Below, one piece after another: positions 6,774-15,945 of a stretch of DNA of 33,051 nucleotides (the stretch's first letter is position 1; every line of letters begins with the position of its first letter). Made by a program: the position numbers and the translations under genes. The notes beneath the pieces were generated by a model. It was not told the origin of the DNA, searched no databases, and worked only from the letters and a program-made list of their open reading frames with translations. Source of the stretch: a virus; the IMG/VR virus record IMGVR_UViG_3300031952_001269, positions 1 to 33,051 of that record; one strand, given 5' to 3'.

Positions 6774-7203
6774 GCGCACCGCCCTTCGCAGAGACAGCGC
6801 GGACCATTTGCGTGATGGTGTTGGCAACGTCAGCCGACTGATTCTTTTCCATCTGTGCCTCAGCCTGTCGACGAGACTCGACAGATTTGGCAATGAAGAC
6901 AGCCCGCGATTCGTTCCACTTTTTGATCATGTGCTCGGGATGTTCTCGCTTGATGACGTCTTCCTCAAACGACGCGAACTCATCTCCACCCGGCAACACC
7001 TCGCCAGGCGCAAACTTCCAATCGCCGACAAACTCGACAAGAAACACCGGCATCTGTTTGCCGTCGACGTCGATGCGCTTGGAGAGCACACGCGACAACG
7101 CTTGACGTTGCGAGGTTGCTTCGCCTTCGCGGGTGACTCCACCGTCGGGAAACTCGACGATGTGCGGGTCTTTGATTGAGCGGAGCTTGATGATTCGTTT
7201 CAC
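6766..7203 (-). CDS. unknown protein downstream of the capsid gene
   Basis: The 145-residue protein starts at GTG 7203 with GAGG upstream. Its first half is compact and beta-rich (RIIKLRSIKDPHIVEF, MPVFLVEFVGDWKFAPGE). The second half is helical and basic (IKKWNESRAVFIAKSVESRRQAEAQMEK). It is the first gene after the terminator that follows the capsid gene, so it is expressed by read-through or from a promoter I cannot identify. Position suggests head maturation or decoration, but sequence gives no clear family. Confidence 0.45.
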   Translation of the reverse strand: MKRIIKLRSIKDPHIVEFPDGGVTREGEATSQRQALSRVLSKRIDVDGKQMPVFLVEFVGDWKFAPGEVLPGGDEFASFEEDVIKREHPEHMIKKWNESRAVFIAKSVESRRQAEAQMEKNQSADVANTITQMVRAVSAKGGARV

Positions 7204-7227
7204 GTCGGCGCCTCATGGGAGGGAAAG

Positions 7228-7258
7228 GAAAAGAGCGGGGCCACATGACCCCGCTCTT
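7228..7258 (-). terminator. Rho-independent terminator after the capsid gene
   Basis: A perfect 10-base-pair stem (AAGAGCGGGG at 7231-7240 with its complement at 7249-7258) has an 8-base loop. On the minus strand it is followed by a T-rich run (TTTTCC). It lies 13 bases past the capsid stop, where partial termination would raise capsid over downstream protein output. Confidence 0.85.
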
Positions 7259-7270
7259 CAAGAGAATCGA

Positions 7271-8263
7271 TCAGGTCTTCTCGTAGATGATCTTCACGCC
7301 GTGTTCGTCGGTATGCTCGGCAAGCGCGTAGCACCAACGACCAACGGCAAGCAGGCTGTCGTCAGCGAGGTCGTACTGAAAACCAAGCGATGGCTCGTAG
7401 CGTTCCGTCATTTCGGCGAAGCCACGCACACTACCGGGAGCGCCAGTCTCGCCACGGCCAGCGACGATCAACGCGGACACACGGTCAACGCCAGCGTTGG
7501 CTGTGGCCATCGCGTTTTTGTTGGCGGCGTAGATCGGGATGCCGCAGAAGCCGCCACGGAAACCGTTTCGGCTTACGTCGGGGCGCTGATTGAAGAACGA
7601 CAGATCGGCGGCGCCGTTGCCTGTGAAGACCGACGACAGAGCAGCACCGGAGCCCGACGACGCGAGGGTGCGCAAGTCGCCGACGCCAATTTCTTCAAGG
7701 ACGAAAACAAGATCTTCGCTGGAGGGGTTGTTGTCGAGCAGCTTGACCATTGAGTCGAGCAAGGTTGCAAACGACAACGGCTGATTGGTGGTGCCAGCCG
7801 ACTCCGACAGGCCGGAGAACAACGCCAAGGCGTCGGTCTCAGCCCGCAGGTAGTGCGACTCAAGGATCTCGGTCATCGCGTCACGGACGAGGGGCAGAGC
7901 GCCAGCGCCGTTGCCCTGGATGGCGTCGATCACCTGTGAGCGAGCAACGCCAGGCAGAGCCAATTCAATCGCATCGGCAGTCAACTGAATGCCCTGAACC
8001 TTGGTCGAAGGCGTGATCGAGATGTTGGCTACGACGCCAAGGGTTGCAGGGTTGGAAAACGCGGTGGCTTCCGTGTCATCGACAGCAGCGGCAATCGCGC
8101 TCTTCTTGCGGATCTTGCGGACCTTGGACGAACGACCGGAGATGTCAGCCATGTTCAAGAAAGGCAGCAAGACGAACTTGCCGCGCAACGGGTCAAGTGC
8201 GATCTGCGACATGACCTCGGTCAAGAGCCAGTTGGCGACGGTGGTGGACGTAGAGACAGCCAT
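7271..8263 (-). CDS. major capsid protein (HK97-fold type)
   Basis: The 330-residue protein has the architecture of an HK97-fold capsid protein without a long delta domain. It has an N-arm region followed by GKFVLLPFLNMADISG, a long spine-helix region with DAMTEILESHYLRAETDALALF, an A-domain with SSEDLVFVLEEIGVGDLRTL, then GFCGIPIYAANKNAMA and a closing beta region (FQYDLADDSLLAVGRWCYALAEH). It has an AAGGAT site 8 bases from the ATG, a scaffold-like gene directly upstream and a perfect terminator directly downstream, all typical of capsid genes. Its location after the tail genes is unusual. Confidence 0.8.
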   Translation of the reverse strand: MAVSTSTTVANWLLTEVMSQIALDPLRGKFVLLPFLNMADISGRSSKVRKIRKKSAIAAAVDDTEATAFSNPATLGVVANISITPSTKVQGIQLTADAIELALPGVARSQVIDAIQGNGAGALPLVRDAMTEILESHYLRAETDALALFSGLSESAGTTNQPLSFATLLDSMVKLLDNNPSSEDLVFVLEEIGVGDLRTLASSGSGAALSSVFTGNGAADLSFFNQRPDVSRNGFRGGFCGIPIYAANKNAMATANAGVDRVSALIVAGRGETGAPGSVRGFAEMTERYEPSLGFQYDLADDSLLAVGRWCYALAEHTDEHGVKIIYEKT

Positions 8264-8299
8264 GATTCGATCCTTGTGCGGCGCTCAGCCGCTCAGTGG

Positions 8300-8929
8300 T
8301 TATTGCGCCTTGGCTCGGGCAAATCGCCCGATGCCAAGGGAAGCACTCGACGATGAGCGCCCAGACATTTTGGATGCGAGCCACGACGACCAGCCTTGTG
8401 GATCGCGTGCCTTCGCCTCAGCAGCTTTCTTGCCGGTCACATCGGCAAGCGCCTCATCAAAGTCGACGACGGACACAGCAGGTGGAGCACCCATCGACGG
8501 GGGCTGGCCAACGGTCTTGAGCGGTGCTGTCGAGGTCGAGCGAAACGCCGCAAGGATCTCGCGCTTGGCGTCGATGTCGCCTTGCTTGCCATAGATGGCA
8601 CGCACCGCCTCGGGGAGTGCGGCAGCCTCAGCGTCGAGGCGCTTTGATTCTGCCTCTTCATGAGCACGCCAACGATTGGCCAGGGGCTCGTAGCCCTCGA
8701 GCTCCGCCAGGCGAGCCTTCGCAACATCCAACGCCTTCGCCATCTCGCCAGCACGTTCCGCGTCGGCCTGCGCCGCTTTGCGAGCATCGCGGTCGGCCTG
8801 TTTGGATGACGCCATCTGCGCCTTGAGCGCAGCAAGCTCGACAGCCTCCGGTGACGGAGACGCAACAGGCTCAGGCGAGGGTGCGGCGTCCATGGTTGGC
8901 GCGCCGTCGATGGCGGATAAGGTGGTCAT
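8300..8929 (-). CDS. capsid scaffolding protein
   Basis: From ATG 8929 the protein has 209 residues. It is rich in Ala, Glu, Lys and Asp and dominated by a long coiled coil (about residues 25-110, including VELAALKAQMASSKQADRDA and AKARLAELEGYE). A flexible Pro/Ser-rich N-terminus precedes it, and a basic, serine-rich C-terminus follows it (SWLASKMSGRSSSSA). This composition and the position immediately upstream of the capsid gene fit a scaffold, whose basic C-terminal tail would contact the capsid protein. No protease domain is visible here. A TTG at 8965 could add 12 residues but would lie inside a dyad sequence. Confidence 0.7.
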   Translation of the reverse strand: MTTLSAIDGAPTMDAAPSPEPVASPSPEAVELAALKAQMASSKQADRDARKAAQADAERAGEMAKALDVAKARLAELEGYEPLANRWRAHEEAESKRLDAEAAALPEAVRAIYGKQGDIDAKREILAAFRSTSTAPLKTVGQPPSMGAPPAVSVVDFDEALADVTGKKAAEAKARDPQGWSSWLASKMSGRSSSSASLGIGRFARAKAQ

Positions 8930-8945
8930 GTCAAGGACTTTATCA

Positions 8946-8965
8946 TTACATAACCGCTTATGCAA
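8946..8965. promoter_or_regulatory. 20-base dyad upstream of the scaffold gene
   Basis: The sequence TTACATAACCGCTTATGCAA is an imperfect palindrome: TTGCATAA faces TTATGTAA across a GCGG centre. A close relative lies at 19137-19156. Both sit in rare short gaps of an otherwise gapless operon, suggesting a shared operator or RNA processing hairpin. Confidence 0.4.
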
Positions 8966-8984
8966 GCGACGCTAAAACGGCGTT

Positions 8985-9665
8985 CTAGTGCGACCTGACA
9001 GCAAACTGTGACAGTGTAGCAACGTCGATTGACACGCCAGTAGCGACGCCGCTTTTTGCTGTCAGCTTGACCTCAAACGTCAGGGTGTTGATACCAGGGC
9101 GCAACGTGAAGAATGGCGAACCCGACGCCACCGTCAGAGCGGTACTGCTGACTGTCAACGTCGACGACGTCGACGACGCCTCATCGGATGACAGGCATGT
9201 GATGGTAGCAGTAGCAGACCCAACGCCAGCGCCGCCAAGACGAAACCCAAGCACTTGGAGAAGGCCACGGCTGTAGGGCGTCATCTGGCGTTCCTGAAAT
9301 GGCTTGACCTCGACAGTGATGGTGCGTCGTTGCGATTGCCCGACTTCGCCCAAAGAGATCCATGGCGTCGTTCGCCCGTAGACAAGCGTCGACGTCTGGT
9401 TGGCTTCGCTTTCGTAGGTCCATAGCGGATGCAGACAAGCGGTCCCCCATGGCGCACCGCTACGGTCAACGCCGCGCTTGCCTTGTGGATTGAGACCTGT
9501 CGCGCCTTCGTCGTCGGCTATAGGATTCTCACCTGTGGCCAACTCCCAAAGCATCCTGCTTCTGCCCAGGATCGATTCTGCGAGGCTATCGGCAACGGCA
9601 GGCGACAGACTTGTGGCCTCGACAGCCAGCAGCGCCTTGCTTGAGATAAAGCGTTTCAGCGTCAT
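8985..9665 (-). CDS. virion protein, possibly tail-associated
   Basis: The 226-residue protein starts in an ATGA overlap with the preceding gene and is the last of the tail-tip set before the scaffold. The N-terminal half is mixed (FISSKALLAVEATSLSPAVADS). The middle has a beta segment (QRRTITVEVKPFQERQMTPYS). The C-terminal 80 residues are a beta-rich Ser/Thr domain (ATITCLSSDEASST, LRPGINTLTFEVKLTAKSG) that looks like a fibronectin- or Ig-like sandwich. I cannot assign a family. A tail-tip or fibre-attachment component is the best guess from position. Confidence 0.45.
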   Translation of the reverse strand: MTLKRFISSKALLAVEATSLSPAVADSLAESILGRSRMLWELATGENPIADDEGATGLNPQGKRGVDRSGAPWGTACLHPLWTYESEANQTSTLVYGRTTPWISLGEVGQSQRRTITVEVKPFQERQMTPYSRGLLQVLGFRLGGAGVGSATATITCLSSDEASSTSSTLTVSSTALTVASGSPFFTLRPGINTLTFEVKLTAKSGVATGVSIDVATLSQFAVRSH

Positions 9666-11077
9666 GGTGCCTCAAAATATGCCATCGCGCCCAAGACGAT
9701 GAGGTCTCCGTCGATGGCAGCGGGTGTGATGTGATGGAGGTTTACTATCACATTTTGGTGTGAACCCGGCGTAAACGGAATCGCGGTGATGGTACTTGAC
9801 CAATAGTTGGTTGCGCCCATGCGAGTGAATGAGAACGTGCCAGACGTACCCGCCGCCGTCACACGAACACGCCAGTCGTTGAGTGTCGTTGCACCGCCAC
9901 CGGGCGCTTGCACCAGAAGCGTGAGCCTCAGCAGCGACGATGCCGTGCTAAAGTTGGGCATGATGCAGCGCATGAGAGCAACGCTTGCAGGGGTCACAAT
10001 GTCAGGACGAGTGACAGGGAACCTTGACCACTGAAGCATCCCTGTCGACGCCGCTAGCGTCTGTGGCGCAACGATGAGTTTGAACCCGCCAGCATAGGAA
10101 GACCCAAGCGCAACGCACGCAATGGGCAAATCAATCAACGGCTCGGCAGTAAACGACGCACGGTTGCCAAGCCGGTTCGTCGTCATCGTCATGGATGCAT
10201 TGCCAGCAACAGGGGCGCCCGTCATCCACTCCGTCAGGGCGTTGATGTTCCGGTTGGCCCTCGAGATGACATAGGCGTCAAGCGGCCCGCTTTCTTCGAC
10301 TTGCGTTGAATCGAACTCCACCCATGTGCCGGGAACAAACGTCGTTGGCAGCGGGTGATTATTGCCGACGCTCGACGACGGTACCGCGCCGGTCCGCGAG
10401 GCTTGGCGCCTTGCAGGGTACAGGCGCCAAGCGCCCAACTTGCTGGAGTCGTTGCCGCCAACGCCAGACGCAAGCACACGTGTGAACCGCGAGACGGTCA
10501 GGAACTGAAGGCCAGCGGACAACGTCAGATTCCACGAATACGTCGGTAGCGCCGTAGTGTTGAACTGTTGTTCATCGGTGATGGTGCGCGGTGGAGCGGA
10601 GCCGTCGTTGATTGGCCGACCGGGGGCAATACCGCCAGCGGTCCGACGCCCGTCAATCGGTCCCTGAAACGCCGCCCACGACGAGTCAAACAACGTAGCG
10701 GTGACACCGACTTCGCCTTCGTTGAAAGGCTTTGGGTCTGATATTTCCACCTCCAAGACCCACGATTGATCCTCGCCAGTCGCAACAAAAATGGGAACCG
10801 CGATGACGTCGACGTAGTCCGCCACAGCAGGCGACGGATCGGTGATGTCAATCCGTGCATCAATGTGCTGATTGGCGATTGCAAGACCGAGAGGACAACC
10901 GCGACCGCTACCAGTGTGGTTGATCGTAACGGCGTTGCCATTCTCGCCCGTCAATCGGTCCTTGACCTCGGCCATCTCGCCAAGTGCTTGGTACAATGCT
11001 CGCCAATAGATGCTGGCGTCGGCCACCACCTCGGACGGTGGAGTACCTGCGAAAGTTGAAGCAAGTATGCGAGCCAT
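9662..11077 (-). CDS. large tail-tip or fibre protein
   Basis: The 471-residue protein starts at ATG 11077 in a TGATG overlap, with AAGGTGG upstream; a GTG nine bases earlier is less well placed. The N-terminal 80 residues are helical (EVVADASIYWRALYQALGEM) and probably anchor it to the tail hub encoded just upstream. The rest is beta-rich with many Ser, Thr and Gly. It includes VTATLFDSSWAAFQGPIDG near residue 130 and a region from about 300 onward with repeated aromatic-ended strands. It follows the hub gene and is the longest protein after it, so a central fibre or baseplate component is likely. No receptor-binding module is recognised. Confidence 0.5.
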   Translation of the reverse strand: MARILASTFAGTPPSEVVADASIYWRALYQALGEMAEVKDRLTGENGNAVTINHTGSGRGCPLGLAIANQHIDARIDITDPSPAVADYVDVIAVPIFVATGEDQSWVLEVEISDPKPFNEGEVGVTATLFDSSWAAFQGPIDGRRTAGGIAPGRPINDGSAPPRTITDEQQFNTTALPTYSWNLTLSAGLQFLTVSRFTRVLASGVGGNDSSKLGAWRLYPARRQASRTGAVPSSSVGNNHPLPTTFVPGTWVEFDSTQVEESGPLDAYVISRANRNINALTEWMTGAPVAGNASMTMTTNRLGNRASFTAEPLIDLPIACVALGSSYAGGFKLIVAPQTLAASTGMLQWSRFPVTRPDIVTPASVALMRCIMPNFSTASSLLRLTLLVQAPGGGATTLNDWRVRVTAAGTSGTFSFTRMGATNYWSSTITAIPFTPGSHQNVIVNLHHITPAAIDGDLIVLGAMAYFEAP

Positions 11078-13293
11078 CAGCGCCACCTTGGTTCTGTGTC
11101 AATGACGCCAGCGGTACCAGCCACGATGCCCTCATCGTTGGCGAGCGATGCCATCTCGATCACGTTGACTGTTGAGACAGGCGCCGTTGGCGTGGAGCCT
11201 GTACTAGTCGGTGCAGCGACGATGTAGTCAACGCCAGCTTGCAGCGCGAACGCCGTAGCGGAGTCGATGGTTACCGTCGTTGCACTGACAGCCGTTACGG
11301 TTCTGACGTTGTAGGTTGCGCCCGATATGTCGAAGACACGCACGGACATGCCCACGCTAAAATACTCGCCAGGCGAGGCGTATCCGTTGACCTCGGGGCC
11401 AGTCGTCGCCAGCGTCAAGACCGTGCCGACAAACGAACCAATGACAGCAGCAGGGCAGACAAACAGTTGCTTGTCGAGCACCTGAAGGCCCAGCGTCATC
11501 CGTCCAGCGTCGTAGTCTGGACGTCGTGAGACCACGCGACAGTTGCTCCCAGCCAGCGTGCCGCCTCGCATGTCTGGCAGATAGGCGTAGTCGTTGATCA
11601 ACGTGCCAAGCGTGACGATGTCGCCAAGGTTGACCGACAACAACGACAGCGAAACATCAACCGACAAGCGACGGATGGCGTTGCCGCCGCCAGCGCCGCG
11701 CAAAAGTTTGGTGAGGTTAGACAACCGGAGCCCGATGGGCATGTCCGCTGGATGCTCAAAGGGGTCGGCATGAATGCGCCGCGCTTCAAGGCAGCCGATC
11801 GACTTGAACTCAAGGTTCAGCCGGTTGCTCATTCTCGGATAACGCTTGGCCATGATTCCATCAACGAGATTCATCTCGGCTGTGTAGTCGCCAGAGATGG
11901 GGGAGTATCCCAGCTTGATAGTGGCGTAGGGGTAGACCGTGCCTTCGTCGGCCATCACCACGATCCGCGAGTCAGGCAGCAAGCTGTTGCCGTCAATCAA
12001 CGTCGACGACGTGCGTGACTTGCTTAGGTTGATCAGGCGCAGCACACCATCTGACGTCGTCACGACGGCGCAATTTGCCAAGATACAGAACTCCCTCAAG
12101 TAGTCGGACAGCTTGCTTTCCTTGTCGACAATCAGCGTCGACAGCGGAGACACAACCTGATCAAACGAACTCAAGTCCACATCGGTAACGTCGATCCCAG
12201 CGCCGATGCTCCATCCCGATTCCAACCGACCATCAGGCGTCGTTGATGGCAAACGACCCGGCAATTTGTCGTTGACGGTCGCGCCCTGTCCTTCGCGTGA
12301 CAACATGAGATACTTGAGCATCGTCGCGCCGCCCTCTTCAGAGACGAACGCAATCTGTCTTGCCGACGTGACGATGCGAAAGGAGAACCGTTGAGACCCA
12401 AAGAGCGTGTCGGCGTAGACCTTCAGCGTGCCAGTGATGGCGTCGTGTGATTCCACCTCATAGATGCCGACGCTACCGCCGTTGGACTCAAGCGCAACGT
12501 AAGCGGGGAACGCAACGGCGTTACGGATTGCGGTCTTGTTCTCACATTCAAAAGCATCGACACGACGATTGGAGACAATCGCCGACGACAGCCACTTCGC
12601 CGGGGTTGTTTGCAGTCCGAATCCAACCGGGCGTTCAAAGAACTCTTGAGCGATGCCCGCCAAACGGAGCGACCACTTGCGGTCTCCGTTGTGCATTGGC
12701 GATTCGTCAACGACGAACACGCCTAGCAATTGCTGCGACGTAGGTGTGTAGCCGTATAGGAAAACGCGTCGACCTTGCCACGACGGAGGGGAGACGTAGA
12801 CGGAGTCCCCATCTGTCAAATCGCCAGTGATAGCAGATGCCTTGGAATCGAACGCGCCACGGACACACGTTCCGAGCGTTGTGCCCACCACCGTGCCGAT
12901 GGTTACCGTTTCGGCCCCGATGTAGATTACCTGTCCAGGCGACAACGACGCGGCGTTGTAAACTGACAGGTTGGCTCCTATCGCCGTCGTCGCGCTTTTG
13001 ATCCATGTTGCCCTTCGCTTCACGACAGAGAACAACGATTGAATCGACAGGCTGTTGTCGTCGACAAGTTCAACGTCGAGCGTCGCCGCTACTTCACGAC
13101 GTTGATCCATATCAAGCACTGCGTCGCCTTGTTTCAGCGACGTGATGCACGCAATCTGCGTCCGGCCTGTCACTGTACTGAACGACGACGAAACCACGCG
13201 CTCCATAAACGCGACAGGGATGCCCTCGACAATCAGACCCAACGTCAGGTCTTTGTGTGCGCCAGATTGCGCGAGGTCATCATACAGCGTCAT
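11077..13293 (-). CDS. tail hub / tail-tip protein (Tal-like)
   Basis: At 738 residues this is one of the longest proteins here. The first third contains strands seen in phage hub proteins, the segment RGAFDSKASAITGDLTDGDSVY (positions about 141-162) resembling a common tail-tip motif, and several beta modules. The middle (DQVVSPLSTLIVDKESKLSD, YLREFCILANCAVVTTSDG) resembles gp27-like hub domains, where a short helix precedes a strand pair. The C-terminus has IgG-like or OB-like strands with VIGSFVGTVLTLA. No lysozyme or peptidase domain is visible. It follows the distal tail-type gene and shares TGATG overlaps on both sides, which fits the canonical tape measure, Dit, Tal order. Confidence 0.6.
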   Translation of the reverse strand: MTLYDDLAQSGAHKDLTLGLIVEGIPVAFMERVVSSSFSTVTGRTQIACITSLKQGDAVLDMDQRREVAATLDVELVDDNSLSIQSLFSVVKRRATWIKSATTAIGANLSVYNAASLSPGQVIYIGAETVTIGTVVGTTLGTCVRGAFDSKASAITGDLTDGDSVYVSPPSWQGRRVFLYGYTPTSQQLLGVFVVDESPMHNGDRKWSLRLAGIAQEFFERPVGFGLQTTPAKWLSSAIVSNRRVDAFECENKTAIRNAVAFPAYVALESNGGSVGIYEVESHDAITGTLKVYADTLFGSQRFSFRIVTSARQIAFVSEEGGATMLKYLMLSREGQGATVNDKLPGRLPSTTPDGRLESGWSIGAGIDVTDVDLSSFDQVVSPLSTLIVDKESKLSDYLREFCILANCAVVTTSDGVLRLINLSKSRTSSTLIDGNSLLPDSRIVVMADEGTVYPYATIKLGYSPISGDYTAEMNLVDGIMAKRYPRMSNRLNLEFKSIGCLEARRIHADPFEHPADMPIGLRLSNLTKLLRGAGGGNAIRRLSVDVSLSLLSVNLGDIVTLGTLINDYAYLPDMRGGTLAGSNCRVVSRRPDYDAGRMTLGLQVLDKQLFVCPAAVIGSFVGTVLTLATTGPEVNGYASPGEYFSVGMSVRVFDISGATYNVRTVTAVSATTVTIDSATAFALQAGVDYIVAAPTSTGSTPTAPVSTVNVIEMASLANDEGIVAGTAGVIDTEPRWR

Positions 13294-14114
13294 CAGACCA
13301 CCTCAGCGTGCATGATGAGGTCCAGAGAGTAGAGAGGCACGCCAGCCCCGATGGCTTGTGGCTCGTAGGTCGTCAGTGCGTCCTCACTGAAATGCACCAC
13401 GTCAACAAGCGTCGACGACGTGCGAGCCGCAAGCACGGTGCCCGACGAGATGGGCACGTCATGCATCTCCAGGGAAGCGCCAGCGCCGAAGCGTTCAATG
13501 AAACCCTCAAGCGTGTCAGCAGCGAACGCCAGCGCATCAATGACGAACGTGCGCGACAGGTGGACGAACCCAAGCGACACACGCCAAGACTGCATACGGT
13601 CGCTCCTAGACACGCCAGAGACGCGACCGTTCGCCGCACGGGTCACACTGGCGACCCGCTCGGAGAACGGCTCCAGAATCGCGTAGGCGTCGTTTGACGC
13701 CCATGCCGCAGCACATGACCGCGTCGACACCTTGGGTGTCGCATCGTTGGCGGTACTGGCGACGATGCCGATCAGCGCCATGTCGAACGTCGTCGAGCCA
13801 TCGACGACAACGCCGAAGGTGTCCGTGCCAGTGGCACGCGTGATGGTCAGCAGGGTGTGCGACGTCGACGTGTTGAGATTGGCGGCAACCGTAACCGTGT
13901 AGGTGTTGCCTGCCCCATATGCAGCAGACAGCGCCGTCGCCAGCACAGCGCAGAAGTCTGACGCGGTGCCGTCACCTCGGAGATAGTAGGCAGGCGTCAA
14001 CGTGGTGTTGATTGGCAGGTCCACGTTGACGGTTGCCAACGCCGCCTCTCTGAATCGCAAGCGCCGATTAGCGAGAGTCACAACGATGGCGCCAAGGAAA
14101 ACCGGATAGCTCAT
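13293..14114 (-). CDS. distal tail protein (Dit-like) candidate
   Basis: The 273-residue protein starts in an ATGA overlap with the tape measure gene and precedes the hub gene, the usual place of Dit. The N-terminal part has ANRRLRFREAALATVNVDLP. A central insertion follows (YTVTVAANLNTSTSHTLL, DTFGVVVDGSTTF), a repeat-like beta module also common in phage tail proteins. The last 110 residues contain RVSLGFVHLSRTFVIDALAFA and end in a hydrophobic strand (LYSLDLIMHAEVV). Sequence similarity to known Dit proteins is not evident to me, so the call rests mainly on gene order. Confidence 0.5.
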   Translation of the reverse strand: MSYPVFLGAIVVTLANRRLRFREAALATVNVDLPINTTLTPAYYLRGDGTASDFCAVLATALSAAYGAGNTYTVTVAANLNTSTSHTLLTITRATGTDTFGVVVDGSTTFDMALIGIVASTANDATPKVSTRSCAAAWASNDAYAILEPFSERVASVTRAANGRVSGVSRSDRMQSWRVSLGFVHLSRTFVIDALAFAADTLEGFIERFGAGASLEMHDVPISSGTVLAARTSSTLVDVVHFSEDALTTYEPQAIGAGVPLYSLDLIMHAEVV

Positions 14115-15619
14115 CGTCCACCACGTCGTCGGCCAGTGTTGACCGCTTTGGAGATTTCTCGCGCCGTGTCTTCAGGAAGAGGACCGCCGACACCATATGC
14201 CACATTGACGACGAGCGGGCCACCACCACCGTTGCCACCGCCACGGCCAGGGCTTGCGCCACGATCACGAGATGCGGACTTGTCTGTCGATGGTGCTTTT
14301 GCCGCGCTCGACACCATCGACGCTGCAACCTCAGCGCCACCGACGGCGATGGCTTGTCCAGCGGCAATCAAAGCAAGACCGCCAGCAAGCGGGACGGCGC
14401 CCGCCGGGTTGCCGGTGAAAAGTTGCGCCAGTCCCGTTGCAGCCGACTCGGCACCCTTCAGCGTGATGAGGTCGCCAGCCTGTTGTGCCAGACCTTGAAG
14501 CAATATTGCGCCAGCGTCCTCCTGTCCCTTGGCAGCAGCCGCAGCAGATTGAGCGATGACCGATGACGTCTTCATCAGTTGGCCGGTGACGAATGCGGCC
14601 TGAGAGTCAGCGACGCTTTGTTTCTTGCTCGCCTCATCTTCCGCGATCTTCACGCGCTCTTCTGCTTGACGTCGCTCTTCCTCGGTCGCTTCCTTGTCCA
14701 TGCGTGCTTGCTCTTCACGCGCATTGGCTTCGTTCTTCAGTCGATGCGCTATGGCTTCATCTCGCATCTTGGTCACAAACATTATGTTCTGTTCTGCGAC
14801 TGTGCTTTCTTCCATTGCCTCATGCTTGACGACGGTAGGGCCGATCTTCTTTGCAGGCAGGTTAGCCGTCGCTGCCTTGCCTTGTTCAAGGTTCTGTTTC
14901 TGCTGTAGAAGAGTGACCGTCTTCTCAAGGATCTTTCGCTGTTGCTCGTACCGTTCTCTCTCGTCAAAATACTCTTGACTGCTACTGATTTTCATCGCGT
15001 TGCGGGCTTTGATAACTTCGTCGACTTGCGCATTGACGGCGTCAATCTCCATCTGCACACGCGCCGCCGCTTGCTTGACCGTCTCAGGCCCAGCGGCATC
15101 GCGACGTAGTGCAGCTACATCGCGCTCGGCTTTCTGCATCTGCCCCGCAGCAGCTTCAACGGGGCCATATGTTTTTGCGATGAGTTCGTCTTGTTCGCGG
15201 TTGAGTGTTGCGAGGTGAGAACTAAATGCGTCGACGGCAGCAAGGCCAGCGACAAGTGCAAGCGCAAAAGGACCGCCAGCGCCGAACGCCGCAGCCATCT
15301 GGCCAGCGCCCGCAACCATCTTGCCGACTTGTCCTCCCATGCCCTCCATCGACGACGACACCAGCGAGATGGCGGCAGCTTGCTTGCTTAGGTTTTCGGC
15401 ACTCTTGCCGATGCGTTGGCGCAGCGTCTCGGTAGACGTCGCCGTCGTCGTCGCTACCTTGCCTTGCTCCTTCAGCGCCGCCGTGGCTTTGTTGGTCTCC
15501 GTCGCCAACTTCTGCTCATTGCCAACAAGAGACACCGCCGCTTTGTCGACCTTTGCCAACTCGCTGTTGGCTTGCGTCGCATCGGCGGTGATCGTGTATT
15601 TGACTTGTTGGTCGCTCAT
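14111..15619 (-). CDS. tape measure protein
   Basis: The 502-residue protein has the expected build. An N-terminal segment YTITADATQANSELAKVDKA is typical of tape measure families. Long alanine-rich helical stretches follow, then hydrophobic segments near residues 85-130 (GKMVAGAGQMAAAFGAGG, FALALVAGLAAVDAF), a strongly charged coiled coil at about 270-345 (REEQARMDKEATEEERRQAE) and a second hydrophobic region near 395-440. A Gly/Arg-rich linker precedes a conserved-looking end (LPEDTAREISKAVNTG). At about 0.15 nm per residue it would set a tail near 75 nm. It follows the chaperone genes by an ATGA overlap and has AGAGG upstream. Confidence 0.8.
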   Translation of the reverse strand: MSDQQVKYTITADATQANSELAKVDKAAVSLVGNEQKLATETNKATAALKEQGKVATTTATSTETLRQRIGKSAENLSKQAAAISLVSSSMEGMGGQVGKMVAGAGQMAAAFGAGGPFALALVAGLAAVDAFSSHLATLNREQDELIAKTYGPVEAAAGQMQKAERDVAALRRDAAGPETVKQAAARVQMEIDAVNAQVDEVIKARNAMKISSSQEYFDERERYEQQRKILEKTVTLLQQKQNLEQGKAATANLPAKKIGPTVVKHEAMEESTVAEQNIMFVTKMRDEAIAHRLKNEANAREEQARMDKEATEEERRQAEERVKIAEDEASKKQSVADSQAAFVTGQLMKTSSVIAQSAAAAAKGQEDAGAILLQGLAQQAGDLITLKGAESAATGLAQLFTGNPAGAVPLAGGLALIAAGQAIAVGGAEVAASMVSSAAKAPSTDKSASRDRGASPGRGGGNGGGGPLVVNVAYGVGGPLPEDTAREISKAVNTGRRRGGR

Positions 15620-15945
15620 CGGTGCCTCTTCTCAATCTCAGCCGTGCGCGCAGCACGTCCACTGGCGATAATCTCAAAGGCGTCGATGGTGTGTGGCGAC
15701 AACGACGACAACGCGGCCACGCCGGGGTTGCCTTCGCATGAGCGCCACAGCGACAAGGTGCCGACGACGTCGCTGTTGTTCAGCAGGTGACGTCGTGGAC
15801 AAGTGTCGCTCGCATATTCTGTCCCGACAAACGACGTCATGCGCCCGCCTCCGTGACATCCGAGTAGGTCGCGCCGTGGAGCGGGACATCGACGACAGTC
15901 AAACTCCGTCAGGTCAACGGCTGTAGCCGCCCACAGCGCAATGCT
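15616..15945 (-). CDS. tail assembly chaperone frameshift extension (GT-type C-terminal part)
   Basis: This is the -1 frame segment, not an independent gene: 109 residues from SIALWAATAV to the TGA that overlaps the tape measure start. It has no good ATG near its beginning. It is entered by -1 slippage at G GGA AAA (15945-15951) from the upstream chaperone gene, giving a 311-residue fusion (202 plus 109). The extension carries a cysteine-rich patch (CRRCPAPRRDLLGCHGGG) and later CPRRHLLNN, plausible zinc ligands. In lambda the equivalent T domain recruits the tail tube protein to the tape measure. The frame relation and slip site are seen; the function is by analogy. Confidence 0.75.
   Translation of the reverse strand, partial: SIALWAATAVDLTEFDCRRCPAPRRDLLGCHGGGRMTSFVGTEYASDTCPRRHLLNNSDVVGTLSLWRSCEGNPGVAALSSLSPHTIDAFEIIASGRAARTAEIEKRHR

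Noticed and set aside
8946-8995. sigma70 promoter before the scaffold gene
   Set aside because: A TGTAAT hexamer is present but no matching -35 lies at the right distance, so only the dyad is reported.
14111-15619. lysozyme or peptidase domain in the tape measure protein
   Set aside because: No SLT, M23 or NlpC motif is visible; the protein is coiled coil plus hydrophobic segments.
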